DNA from: Camellia lanceoleosa
Lineage: Eukaryota; Streptophyta; Magnoliopsida; Ericales; Theaceae
Direction of reading: 5' to 3'
Length of the DNA: 64,000 nt
NCBI GenBank assembly: GCA_025200525.1
Contig: CM045763.1
Location: forward strand, 85,650,131 to 85,714,130
The notes below the pieces were generated by a model. That model did not search any database and was not told the origin of the DNA. It saw nothing but the letters and a program-made list of their open reading frames with translations. Numbering within the stretch: position 1 is the first letter of the stretch; each line of letters opens with the position of its first letter. The position numbers and the translations under genes are program-made. This document shows, piece after piece, positions 1-10,999 of the stretch.

Positions 1-60
1 CAAGCGGCTCCTTCCTGACCGCCCGATCACTTCTAGTGATATAACCCTCTTAACACGCAA

Positions 61-600
61 ATGGAGCACGTCCTAAACCAAATCTAACAAGATTACAACT
101 TAAAATGGCCCCAACCTTCCAAGTTTCTTTCCAACCAATGGGATCAGTCCAAATACTACTGTTTTCACCACGACCATGGCCATAACACGGACGAATGCAT
201 CAATCTCAAGGATCAGGCTAAGGACCTGGTCCGTCAGGGACGCCTAACTCGATTCACTACGCCCCGACCTCACCAAAAGGTCAGAATTGACCCCCCAAAG
301 CAAACTGACAGAAGTATCCCACCACGACAGGCTAACCAACCCCGGCGGGATGGTGATAGAGGCCAACACCAACCTCGAGCTCCAGGAGCCCCCGCTCCCT
401 CGACTGGAGAAATCAGGATCATTACAGGTGGACTCACGTGTGGCGGACCATCTTACTCGGCACAACAGACCGAACTCCGACAAATCAGACAGGGGTCCAA
501 CAAAAAAGTAAAAATGGTCGACCGACCTCCCAAGAGCGATAGTCGAAACCGATCGCCTTCACAGATACAGATTGTGAAGGCGTTCGATACCCCCATGATG
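61..600 (+). pseudogene. gag C-terminal fragment with CCHC-like knuckle (element A)
   Basis: C-terminal end of a Tat gag. One frame runs from about 61 to 600 with a stop near 94. It carries a variant zinc-knuckle motif at 160-198 (C-F-H-H-D-H-G-H then C), the form usual in Tat gag proteins, followed by a typical basic, proline- and arginine-rich stretch. Gag forms the virus-like particle and binds element RNA. The frame is lost at about 580-600, where a run of C precedes the start of protease and a +1 shift is needed to continue. The upstream capsid part is not in the window. Confidence 0.75.
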
Positions 601-1000
601 ACCCACTGATCATTTCCTCTCTCCTTTCCAACTACAAAGTTCGGCGGGTGCTCATCGACAATGGCTGCTCATCAGACATTATCTTTCTTAATGCTTTCAA
701 GCAACTCCAGATTGGCGAAGAAAAGTTGTCACCCCTGCAAACACCCTTAGTTGGCTTCACCAAAGATCGTGTAATCTCTATTGAGTCCATCAAGCTGCCA
801 ATCACTATCGGTGAGCACCAAGATAGACTATGAAAATTCTCATCTTTCTGGTTGTCGACTGCCCCTCCGCCTACAATGTCATACTTGGACGCACAACTCT
901 TAATGCTTTCCAAGCTGTGACATCTACTTACCACCTGGTAATAAAATTCTCGACCAATCATGGGGTGGGCACCATAAGGGGCGAGCAAACTGTGGCTAGA
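597..1000 (+). pseudogene. Retropepsin-like protease (element A)
   Basis: Aspartic protease that would cut the gag-pol polyprotein. The active-site region VRRVLIDNGCSSDIIF lies at 639-686 with the catalytic Asp at 657-659. The usual D-T/S-G is D-N-G here; the Tat relatives at 49331 and 63180 have D-Q-G, so a non-T/S second residue is shared by all three copies in this window. The C-terminal part (YNVILGRTTLNAFQAVTSTYH) follows in another frame, with a frameshift near 830. A pseudogene because of that shift. Confidence 0.8.
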
Positions 1001-2000
1001 GAATGTTACATCGCTTCGTTAAAAGAAGTAAAAATGAAAAAAGTTATGATCATAGAAGGTCTTGACGTCAAGGATGAGGAGAAATTAATCAGGGGAAAAC
1101 CAGTGGAAGAGTTAATAGAAGTGCCCATCAACACTCACGATCCAACGAAGACGGCTAAAATTGGTAGCCGGCTATCTCCTAAGGCCAGGGCTTACCTCAC
1201 GACTCTCCTAACTGAGCACAGCGATGTCTTTGCTTGGACTCATTTAGATATGCCAGGCATCGATCCTTCTTTCATTACTCATCACCTCAGCATCGAGCCC
1301 TAGTTCCAACCGTTCTGCCAAAAGAAACGCATTTTCCATCCAAAACGCAACAATCTCATCGCCGTTGAAGTAGACAAGTTGTTGAAGGCCCAATTTGTTA
1401 AAAACGTAGACTACCTGAAGTGGTTATCTAATGTAGTACTAGTTCAAAAAAGTAACGGCAAATAGAGACTCTGCGTCAATTACTCTGACCTTAACTGAGC
1501 TTGCCCTAAAGATAGCTACCACTACCCAAAATAGATTTATTGGTCGATGTAACAGCGGGACACCAGATGCTTAGCTTCATGAATGCATTCTCTAGCTAGA
1601 ATCAGGTCTTAATGCACACAGCTGATCAGGAGCACACTTCTTTTATCACCGATCGAGTGACTTATCAAAATCGTGTGATGCCTTTCGGTCTGAAAAATAT
1701 TGGGGCCACTTACCAGCGACTGGTCAACACCATTTTCAAAAACCAGATAGGTCAGAATATGGAGGTCTACGTTGACGACATGTTCGTCAAAAGCAAACTC
1801 TTCTTAGATCACTTAACTAACCTTCGGGAGACCTTCCAGGCCTTGAGCAAGTATAAGAGGAAGCTTAATCCCGAGAAGTACACCTTCGGCGTCAGATCTG
1901 GTAAGTTTTCAGGGTTCATGGTCAACCACAGAGGTATTGAGGCCAATCCAAAAAAGATAAAAGCCCTAATAGAAATGTAGTTTCCCAGAACGGTAAGGAG
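1001..2000 (+). pseudogene. Reverse transcriptase with several stops (element A)
   Basis: Copies element RNA into cDNA. The N-terminal linker (FAWTHLDMPGIDPSFITHHL, about 1230-1290) is the conserved lead-in to Tat and other gypsy RTs. Motifs follow in order: the SNVVLVQKSNGK region, CPKDSYHYPK, NRVMPFGLKNIGATYQRLV, and the catalytic YVDD at 1768-1779. In-frame stops occur near 1301, 1464, 1497, 1531 and 1600, and another at 1978. Several are consistent with TGG to TAG or CAA to TAA transitions, as expected from methyl-cytosine deamination. Not functional. Confidence 0.88.
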
Positions 2001-2520
2001 GTTCAGCGACTCATGGGCAGAGTAGCAGCCCTCAACCGCTTCATATCAAGGGCAACCAACAAATGCATTCCGTTCTTCAAGGTGCTTAGGACAGCCTTCG
2101 ACTGGAACGCCGAGTCCAAAGAGGCATTCCAACAACTGAAACAATGCATGGCAAACCCTCCCCCACTCTCCCAAGCAATTCTAGAGGAGATCCTCTTCCT
2201 TTATTTAGCCGTTTCTAACACCACGGTCAGCATTGCCCTAATTAGAGAGGAAGACTTGGTCCAGCACCCGGTTTACTACATCAGCCGAACACTTCGAGGT
2301 GCCGAACAGAACTATCCCTTGTTAGAGAAAATGGCTCTGGCCCTAGTCATTGCTTCCAAACACCTCCGACTGTATTTCTAGGCCTATTCCATTGTGGTCT
2401 TCACTGACCAACCTTTAAAGAAAGTTATGCAACAACCAGAGTCCTCAGGCAGGCTCATGCAATAGTCTGTCGAATTAAGCCACTATGAGATCTCCTACCG
2501 ACCTCAAACAACCATTAAAG
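2001..2520 (+). pseudogene. Gypsy-type RNase H, degenerate (element A)
   Basis: First of two RNase H domains. It begins after the RT thumb ([16 protein letters not shown], from 2013) and contains the LFLYLAVSNTTVSIALIREE and PVYYISRTLRGAEQNYPLLEK blocks, then a stop near 2380. The first catalytic Asp expected in the LYLAVS block is absent (Asn), as it is also in element C (Gln at the same place). This fits the idea that in Tat elements the second, archaeal-type domain took over the activity. Confidence 0.8.
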
Positions 2521-2619
2521 GCCAAGCCATTACCGACTTCATCCTGAAATTCACCAATCTCACCTCGTACATACTCCCTCCACAACCACAAGCCATTCCT
2601 GAGGCAACCAATCCCTATT

Positions 2620-3030
2620 CTTAGACCCTTAACGTTGACGGTTCATCCCAAAAAGAAGGTAGCGGAGCCGGTGTAATCCTTACCATCCTAGTGGGCGAAT
2701 ACTTCAAGTGTGCCCTCCGTTTTTTGTTCAACACCAGTAATAATGAGACTGAGTATGAGGCCCTGATAGCAGGTCTTCGGCTGGCCAAGGACATTGGGAT
2801 AGACCATATCCAAGTGTTCAGCGACTCCCAATTGGTTGTCGGACAGATAACCGGGGAGTTCGACGCGAAGGAAAAGACAATGCAAGCATACAAGGACATC
2901 ACTCTTCCCCTCACCCGCTTTTTTAGTAGTTTCCAGATCAAGTATATCTCTAGGTTAGAAAATTCTCAGGTGAACGAAATGGCCCAATTAGCCTCGGCCG
3001 ACCAGTCAAACCTCAGTCACAGCGTCTAAG
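2620..3030 (+). pseudogene. Archaeal-type second RNase H (element A)
   Basis: Second RNase H domain, diagnostic of Tat-lineage elements. It starts at NVDGSSQKEGSGAGVILT with the catalytic Asp at 2637-2639. The block NNETEYEALIAGLRLAKDIG (Glu) follows, then VFSDSQLVVGQITGEF (third acid) and a C-terminal VNEMAQLAS (about 2970-2995), which in relatives reads VDELAxLAS with Asp. Asp is replaced by Asn at that last acidic position. It would degrade the RNA strand of the RNA/DNA hybrid. The domain is open from about 2625 to 3029. Confidence 0.88.
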
Positions 3031-3059
3031 TCGAATACTTGACCAATCCAGCAGTTTCA

Positions 3060-4330
3060 CCAAATCTACAAGAGGTCCACTTCCTCCAGAACGAGCCTAT
3101 CCCATGAGCCCAAAACATCATCCTATTCTTAGAACAAGGAGTGTTACCCGACGTTAAGTAGGAGGCCAATAAAGTCAGGGTTCGGTCGTCTAACTATGCC
3201 ATCATCAACGGCCTCTTATACAAATGGGGATTCTCACGCCCATACCTCAGGTGTCTAAGTCCCACTCAAGCGAACTACGTGATGAGAGAAATACACGAGG
3301 GTGTTTGTGGAAACCATTCAGGCAGTCAGTCTCTAGCCCATAAAATTCTCCGTACCGGCTACTTCTAGCTCATAATCAATTAAGACGCCAGTGACTTTGT
3401 GCTCAAGTGTGATAAATGCCAATGTTTTGCCAACATACCTCATGCACTGTGAATGGAACTAATCATACTTAACAGTCCCTACACCTTTGCCAAGTGGGGC
3501 ATCGACCTAATTGATCCCTTGCCCATAGGCAGAGGCTAAGTCAAGTTCGTTGTGGTCGCCATTAACTACTTCAACAAATGGATAGAGGTAGAACCTCTTG
3601 CTGAAATCACTGAATGCAATACCACTAAGTTCATCTGGCAGTCAATCGTGTGACGATTTGGAATCCCTCAGGCCATTGTGTCAGAAAATGGCAAATAATT
3701 TGACAATGCCAAGTTTAGGACATTCTGCGAAGAGCTCAGCATTAGACCATGTTTTTCCTCTCCACATTATCCCCAAGCTAAAAGGCAAATCGAAGTCACC
3801 AATCGCTCCCTGTTAAAGATCATCAAGACTAAGTTAGAGGACACCAAGGAACTCTGGGCAGAGGAATTACCCAAAGTCCTGTGGGCCTATCAGACGACAG
3901 CACGAACCCATACTGGGAAGACCCCTTTCTACTTGACCTACGATGCTGAGGCGATCATCCCTGTGGAAATTGGTTTGTGGACCCCCCGGGTATTGCATCC
4001 GAACCCAAAATTGAATGAAGAGCTACAACGGGCCGAGCTGGACCTAATTGAAGAGCTACACGAGTCAGTCGCTCTCCGATTGGCCTCCTATCAACAAAGG
4101 ATGTGGAAGCATTATAACAGTCGAGTTAAGCCCTGTAGCTTCGATGTGGGCGACCTAGTTCTCTGAACGGTCACTATTGTCACCAAGAACCCGACTAAGG
4201 GCAAGTTGGGAGCTAAATGAGAGGGGCCTTACATCATCAAATCTAGACCGCGACCTACCATCTATCGCTTATAAGAAATGAAAGGCCGAGATCTCCTCCA
4301 CCCCTGAAATGCCGAGCATTTGACAAAGTA
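3060..4330 (+). pseudogene. Integrase, broken (element A)
   Basis: Integrase of the DDE type. The HHCC zinc-binding domain is recognisable at 3280-3425 (HEGVCGNHSG, then CDKCQ). The core follows: WGIDLIDPL (first Asp, about 3500-3515), then VSENGK at 3678-3695, where the second catalytic Asp is Glu, and QIEVTNRSLL (Glu). The C-terminal part with LPKVLWAYQTTARTHTGKTP and the VGDLVL stretch runs to about 4165, and a GPY-like tail continues to about 4320 with stops. At least six stops or frame changes make it a pseudogene. Confidence 0.85.
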
Positions 4331-4499
4331 TTTTCAGTAAAACGAAGTCTTCTCCCGTTTCCGACGTTTCTTTTGCTGCTGGGCCAAATCAACTCGTCCG
4401 ATCTTTGTTAGCTTTTTTTTTCCATGCACTGTGTAATCTCCAAAATTTGTTTAATGAAAACAGTCTTTGCCCTTCTAACATTTTTGTTGCATCTGATTT
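4331..4499 (+). other. Start of 3' untranslated region (element A)
   Basis: Short non-coding link between integrase and the minisatellite, with an oligo-T tract at about 4412-4421. Nothing else recognised. Confidence 0.5.
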
Positions 4500-4949
4500 C
4501 CACCAAAACCTCAGCTAGATTAAGTATGAATACCTCAGCTAGACTGAATACTATCAAAGTCTCGGCCAGACTGAGCATAAAGACCACAGCCAGACTGAGT
4601 CCTATTAAAGCCTTAGCCAGACTGAGCATGAAGACCTTAGCCGGACTGAGTCCTATCAAAGCCTCAGCCAAACTGAGCATGAATACCTCAGCCAGACTGA
4701 GTCCTATCAAAGTCTCAGCGAAACTGAGCATGAAGATCTCAGCCAGACTGAGTCTTATCAAAGCCGCAGCCAAACTGAACATGAATACCTTAGCCAGACT
4801 GAGTCCTATCAAAGCCTCAGCCAGACGGAGTCCTATCAAAGCCTTAACCAGACTGAGTATGAAGACCTCAACTAGATTGAGTCCTATCAAAGCCTCAGCC
4901 AGACTGAGCATGAAGACCTCAGCCAGACTGAGTCCAATCAAAGCCTTAG
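4500..4949 (+). repeat. 24/27-bp dimeric minisatellite, left part (element A 3' UTR)
   Basis: Degenerate tandem array. Two alternating units are visible: one of about 27 bp (AGACTGAGTCCTATCAAAGC plus CTCAGCC) and one of about 24 bp (AGACTGAGCATGAAGACC plus TCAGCC), giving a dimer of about 51 bp repeated roughly nine times. It stays open on both strands for about 176 codons, but this is a by-product of periodicity. Minisatellites between integrase and the 3' LTR are a known habit of Tat-lineage elements. The array is split by solo LTR F1 and resumes at 9633. Confidence 0.92.
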
Positions 4950-5348
4950 TGTAGACACCCCATTTTTGACTGTCTTCAAGACTTGGTTGTGCTTACAGGT
5001 ACATCCAACCACTAGTTTGATTGCTTGTCTCGACTGTCGCGGCGAAACGTCACAGGTTTGAGCTTTCCAAACCCTGTATCCTTTCTACCCCATTTTTGGA
5101 CCATGTATTGGCCCTTCCAGTTTGATTCTCTTGGTGCACTGCTGGCCACTGCCGGCCATGCCTTTGTTACTACCGGCCATCAATGAGCCACTGCTAGCCA
5201 CCACTAATAGCCGGCAGAACCCTTGTCTCAATAGGTTTCACGCCAGATCTTTTGAGCCAGCTAGTTTTCACTCATCTCTCCTCCATACATGCGTATGGAG
5301 GCATGAGCCCCTTTCCAAGCTTGTTTAACAAGCTTTGCATTGTTTTTC

Positions 5349-5460
5349 TTCTATATAAGGAGAGGCCTTTCCTTTCTATTAGAGGTTAAAGAAAATTTTG
5401 GAGAAGTTGTATCTCTCTCTCTCTATATTTCTCACACACTCTCTCTCTCTCTCTCTATGT
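5349..5460 (+). promoter_or_regulatory. Likely U3/R promoter of LTR F1
   Basis: A TATA-like motif (CTATATAAGG, about 5351-5360) is followed by a purine-rich leader and a CT microsatellite (about 5410-5455). F2 has the matching block TTCTATAAGAGGG followed by CT repeats near 37570-37670, so the arrangement is conserved. The exact start of transcription is not visible. Confidence 0.5.
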
Positions 5461-7429
5461 TGTGTTTGTTTATGCTTTAAAGTCCATTTTTCTTGCACTT
5501 TTGCGCTACAACACATAGAGAATCTTTGAGCTAAGGTTCTTGGGAGTGTTACTTGAGCTCTGAAACTTGGCTTCTAGCCTCTGAGGTTGCTTGTTTCGAA
5601 GTTGATCTTCAAGGGTGAGTATATTCTCCTTTTAAGCCTTTGTTTGTATCTCATTTTGGCCATCCTTGCATATTGTTTTAGGCCTTGCTTTTAACTGAAA
5701 AAAGTTTTATTTTTAAGTGCTTTTTATGATTGTTTAAGGTCTTTTTGGTGTTAGGGGTGTACAACCCTCTTGTATGCCTTGTTTGGCCTTGTTTTGTGCC
5801 ATGCTTTAAGGCCTTTGGAGTAGTCTTGGTTTGGCCTTTTAGCCACTGAAATCCAGTGGATTTTTAGTGGTAGGCATGTGGTTTTGAGGCCTCAAACCAG
5901 AGGGGGTGACCCCCTCTCTTCTTGTTTTTGTTTGTTTGTATCATTAGTCAACCAAATGAGCATGTGTTTTTACTTCTTTATGGCTTTGTTTAGGCTCATT
6001 TTTGTGACTTTTCAGACCTTCCATAACTTTGTTTTTGGATTTCTTGGTCACCTCTTGCATGTTTATTACACTTGTAGTGTAAATCACACAAACTAGTCTT
6101 GTATGTTTCATGAAGTAGCATGTCTTTCTAGCTTATGTTGACTCCATTTTAGTAGGTTTTTGGTGTTGTTTTAGCATTCCATGACTCTGTTTTGGGTGGG
6201 TTTGGTTGGCCCTTGCATGCTCCATGCACTTGTAGTGCATTTCCATGAATTAGCCTAACATGCATCATGCTTTAACATGTCATTCTAGTATGCTTTTGGC
6301 TTAACTTTAAGAAGCTTTTGTCCATGTTGTAACATGCTTTAGCTCTGATTTTGGTTGTTTTGGCCATGCATGACTCGCTTTGTATAGCTATAGTACAATT
6401 TAGCTTGTTAGCTTTGTGTACCAAGTCCACTAGCATGCATTACTTGGACTATTTGAATGATTTGGCATCATTTATTATGTGATTTCAGTTCATGTTTCAT
6501 GCTCATGCACTTGCATTTATCACTCATTCAATGCGTTGGAGGGTTTGCCCCTTTATGCCTTAACATGAATCATTGTGTATGCCATCATGCCTAAGCTTGC
6601 GAGCTATCATTTCAATGTGTTTTGGGGGTTATTATTCCATGATATAACTCTGATTTTTGTTGCTTAAGTCATTCCATGCTTGGTCTTAATAGGTGTAATG
6701 TAATCCACCTTATTTGCCTTGTATACATCATGCCTTATGCCCTTCATTCTAGCTTATTTTGGCTTCCTTTCTTACATGTTTTAGACTCATTTTGACATGT
6801 TCTAGGACTATTTTGGGTTTCCTTGATCACATGCTTCATGTTTTGCATAATTGTAGTACAAGTGCCTATGCTAGCTTCAAGCTTCGGGCATCATAGCATG
6901 CTTCATTTGTGTTGTGTACATGATTTGGCATAATCTAACATGTTATTTCAGAGCTTTTAGCATTGCCATATTAGCACTTCATTTACTTTTTAAGCGCCTT
7001 TGAGTGTTATGCATTATTGCCTTATTTGTGGCCTAGCTTGTATGCTTGCATACCTTGACCTTTGAGCCTTTATCTCAGCATGTTTAGGTCTTTGTTTAGA
7101 CCTATTTAACCTCTGTCCATGTTTGGTTCAATCATTTGTGCCATGTATTGCATGCCCTTTGTGTAGTCCCTATAATGGCTTTGTGCGTTAGGTCCTTTTG
7201 TATGCTTTACTTGTGTTGTTTAAATGATTTGGCATCATTTCACACTTGATTTCAGAGCCTTTAGTGTTGTCACACTTCCATGTTTATCGCTTCTTTACCA
7301 TGCTTGAGGTTTGTGTTATGAGGCCTAGTTGTTAGGCCATTGCATTGTGCATGCTTGCCTTGCTCTTTTTGTGTCCTTATTTTGGTGTTATGGCCACTGA
7401 TTTGGGCATGACTGAGGTTTACCCTTTTG

Positions 7430-7770
7430 GTTTAAGTCCATCGAGTATGCTATGTATATTGCATTGAGTATGCCATATTGTTCATTACATGTAGTATGCC
7501 ATCCTACATTGCATTCTACATGCCACGTGGTTATTTGCATTGTGTATGCCAAGTTATTTTGCCTTGCATTGAGTATGCACGTCCCTAACATTGCTAATTT
7601 GTCCTTGTAGCATTGCATTGTGCATGCATGCATTAGCATTGTTTACATATCATTAGCTTTGTTAAGTTAATCATATCACATAGCATTGAGTGTGCCATGT
7701 AGTTACATGTTTGCATGCTTAAGTCATATTGCATGTTTGCCATGCTTGTGTTGCATTGTTGTTTAGATTA
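7430..7770 (+). repeat. Degenerate GCATTG-GTATGCC repeats inside F1
   Basis: Irregularly spaced copies of GCATTGAGTATGCC and variants, with spacings of about 25-45 bp, within the LTR. F2 has related but fewer copies near 39180-39320. Probably decayed tandem repeats within the LTR. Confidence 0.55.
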
Positions 7771-9632
7771 AGTATTAATCCGAGCATGAGAAACGAGGGA
7801 TGTTTCATACTTCAAGTGATGAAACGTGCCTCAATTCTCAGTCGTCAACGCTCTTGATGACACATGATAGAGTTTGAGGCTTTATATGTCTATTTGTGCA
7901 TTCATTTTACATTGAATTGCACATGTTAGATCTTTGGCCATCATGCATCGGGATGCGTGGTTGAAGGTCTTGGATCCGACTATGCCTCTCCCTTGATGTT
8001 TCGAGGTGATATGGGGTGGCATAGTGCGTACATACCCTTGGGAGACCCTCCCTTTTCTCTATTTTGTGCTCTGCTGCAGCTTGGTGTCATAGCACACCAA
8101 TGGCCGACAGTGCCTTGCAGATAGCCGACAGACCTCATTCTTGGCCAGCAGATGGTCGGCAGTGGCTCCCCATGGTCGGCAGGCCACTGGTGTATTCCCC
8201 GGACTGGTTTTGGTAAGATTTAGCAGGAATTCCTTGAGGACACCCTGCAGACAAAGCCTCTAGAGAGCAACTAGAGAGCTTTTCGAGACGGCAACCAAGC
8301 ATGCATCCTCTTCTCCCCCAACCAGAGCTGGAACAGCATTGTTTACTGTTTTCCTTATTTGTTAACTAGCTTAAGTTTTGTAATAATTAATTAATTTGTT
8401 AATTAGTTGGTTGTTGTAATAATTAGTTGTAGCTAGTTATTCAATTTGGTCGTGTAATAATTAGTCTAATTAGATCATTAGATTAGTTGATTAGCTTAGC
8501 GTATTCATTCAGACCCTCCGTCGAGAGGGCAAACTTTGTAATAAGTGTGTGTGCGTGTGTGCATGTCTTCCAACTCCCATTTCTTTCTTCCTTTTACTTA
8601 CCGCTTTCGATGGTTAGTTTTAGGTCATGTTTCTATTAGCATCCTTATGCTTCGCATGCGTGCATTCATTCATCTGTCTTGCATGCACCGGGCTCGGCGC
8701 ATCATACTAACTGCATTGTATTTCAATACCAAGTTGAATACATGTATCAATTGTTGCATTTCATATGCCATCTTAGAATGGCCAAGCCTATTTTAATTGC
8801 ATTTTGCATGTGTTGCATTAGCCATCTTAACATAGCTAGGATCATGCATTGATTACTAACTAGCTATTGTTTTGGCTCGGAATACACTGTAAGTGTTTAC
8901 GCTTTAGCATACTACATAAGTGTGAATGTTGCCATGATAGCATGCCTGCCATGAGGCTAACTGCTTATTTATGTGATATAACTGTCTGAATGCCTGTGGG
9001 TGAAGGTTGGATTGCTTGAATTGGAACAATTCATCAAATCCTCGTTTTAGCCTGCTTGTGAGTAGCAAACTTCAAACCGTTTTTCAAAACAAACAAGTAT
9101 GCAATGCTTTGTTCCAAATTAGGCGATCTAGTCTATACTTGTATGCTGTACGCATCACATAGTAATTCTAGGTTTAATAATCGGAATAAGAACACATGTG
9201 TTTTCAAAAAACAAGATATCATGTTAGTAGTGGCCGATCTTTGATCGGGCAAGCGGGGGTGCTCATTGCATGACCTTCCCCAATCGTACCCAAGTTCCCA
9301 AGCCGAGGCAACTTTGGTGATGCCAGACATGTGGCTTTAGGCATGAGTCAGGGTTTCCTAAATTTCTCAAAAATAAAATATTTAGGTAGCGACTCTGTAT
9401 CTGGCAAAGCAGTCCATGTTTGGCACTTCTTTACAAAATCAGTTTTCCAAAATGATTTGTCGGATTTGGACTCTTTGGTGATTTATCGATCTTGCATTGC
9501 ACTTTGCGTGATCAGATTCAAAACCGTGATATTGAGTCCGAACTGTAGTAGTAAGCCCAAATGAACAAAATGGGATTTCGCGCCCATTGTTGCGCGCGAA
9601 GCCCCAGGACGTTCGGGCGCATCTACACTTAG

Positions 9633-9820
9633 CTAGACTAAGCATGAATACCTCAGCCAGACTAAGTCCTATCAAAGGCTCAGCCTGACTGAGCTTGAAT
9701 ACCTAAGCTAGACTGGGTTCTATCAAAGCCTCGGCAGACTGAGCATGAAGGCCTTAGCCAGACTGAGTTCGGTCAAGGCCTTAGCCAAATCGAGCTCTAT
9801 AATGTCTTAGCCAAATTGTT
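9633..9820 (+). repeat. 24/27-bp minisatellite, right part (element A)
   Basis: Continuation of the array at 4500-4949, with the same GACTGAGCATGAA and CCTATCAAAG units, more diverged toward the right. Together with the left part it makes one array split by LTR F1. Confidence 0.9.
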
Positions 9821-10069
9821 TTTCGCATACGTCCATACAAAAAAAAAAAAAAAAAGGCAAACAAACAAACGATTCAACTACAATTTCAATCTCTACAACA
9901 TCCAAACCACCAAACAAACACTTATATTATACACAACTTTAGTGCCCAATACTTAGGTCTTTACAAATTTATTACATACCAAATACGCCTTTACAACAAC
10001 CAAAACAAAAAAAAAAAGGAAAAAAAAAAACAACAAAATAACAAAACAACAAAACACCATCAACCATCC
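9821..10069. other. A-rich spacer (element A 3' region)
   Basis: Holds A-tracts at about 9839-9856 and 10006-10030 and nothing coding. It lies just past the stop of the antisense ORF, so it may hold that transcript's 3' end; no clear poly(A) signal chosen. Confidence 0.4.
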
Positions 10070-10994
10070 TTAGCTCTCATCCTCTCTAGATTTAAGATCC
10101 TCCTCTTTAACTCCCTCATCCAACGGCATGCTCGCAATATCTTCCTCTCCTGGTCTCACAATGCTAAATTCAATGTCTGGAAAGGTCGCCTGCACTCGTT
10201 ATTTAACCCTTACCTAGCCACTGTCTCAATACTCGCGTATGCAGTGTTTGTAATAGTCAGATTGTTGGAAGTTGTGGATTATTTCTGCCTTTCTCTGTCC
10301 TTCCACCAACTCGACCGCCTGCACCTCTGAAGGACTAGCCTCAAACCCTCCTTCCCTGGCCAGATGCAAAGCCACAATAGCGTCTACTATTATTTGGAAC
10401 TCCAGTGACTGTTTGAATTGCTCCACTACTATAGTATAGAGGCCGAGATAGGCTGCTCTTTCTGACACTATAACCTAGCCTACTCTGCTGCCTCATTTTT
10501 CTCATTTTCTAGAGCTTTCTCTAACTCTGCAATTCACGTATCAACCTCTTCCTTCTCTTTTAGAGACACGTCACGAAGCTTCGTTATTAGCCAACGCCTC
10601 TTCCAGCCTGTCGTTAGCCAAGGTGCAGGCCTGCTGAGCGTCCAACACCTTTGCTCACTCTCTTTTCCTCTTGGTCTCCAACAACCCCACCTCTTGACAA
10701 ACGACCTCCAGTTCACTGATTGCCTGGCCTAATTGCGCCTTCACCTCAGCCAACTCGACCATTGCCTCATACTGATCCTTTTTCGCTCGATTGGCCACAT
10801 ACTCCTGCACTAAGACCAATACTTTCATCCCTTTTACCCGTTGCTTGCTAACCAGCCCTTTGGCATAAGCACTTCGTGCCACCTTCCACCACTTGTCACT
10901 CTCTAGTCTGGCCGCTTCTAGCTCAGCGTATGTCTTTCCTAATTGGGCCTTTAATGGCTCAGTCTCCATCCCAGCCATCACTCATTTACCCAGT
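10070..10994 (-). pseudogene. Antisense ORF, C-terminal half (element A)
   Basis: Minus-strand coding region, opposite to pol. Translated from right to left it gives a Glu/Lys/Ala-rich, strongly alpha-helical, probably coiled-coil segment (about 10981-10500: LKAQLGKTYAELEAARLESD and similar heptads). It ends in an acidic tail that stops at 10070-10072. The same order (coiled coil then acidic end) is seen in the antisense ORFs of B and C. Frameshifts near 10700 and 10500 and stops near 10200 break it. Solo LTR S1 separates it from the N-terminal half at 13419. Function is not known; antisense ORFs between integrase and 3' LTR are recorded for Tat-lineage elements. Confidence 0.7.
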
Positions 10995-10999
10995 AGAGC

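Larger units (their letters stand above)
4950..9627 (+). mobile_element. Giant solo LTR F1 (4,678 bp, TSD CTTAG)
   Basis: Begins TGTAGACACCCC and ends GCGCATCTACA, so the ends are TG...CA with a 6-bp inverted repeat (TGTAGA/TCTACA). It is flanked by a perfect 5-bp duplication, CTTAG (4945-4949 and 9628-9632), and interrupts minisatellite DNA that resumes at once on the far side. No pol domain, no paired LTRs, no long ORF. It is a homologue of F2 (36667-41251) over its length, including TATA/CT-rich leader, a TGCATTG-rich middle and the end block with TTTAGGTAGCGACTCT. The simplest reading is a solo LTR left by LTR-LTR recombination. The length is extreme; only a few gypsy groups have LTRs of this size. 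Family not assigned. Confidence 0.85.

Noticed and set aside
4408..4954. Overlapping ORFs of 176-177 codons on both strands with repeated Leu/Ala/Ser peptides
   Set aside because: They follow the 24/27-bp minisatellite exactly. Open frames on both strands over the same repeat are an effect of period and composition, not coding.
4500..9820. CRISPR-like array because of short regular repeats
   Set aside because: No spacers, plant retrotransposon context, and units are directly tandem.
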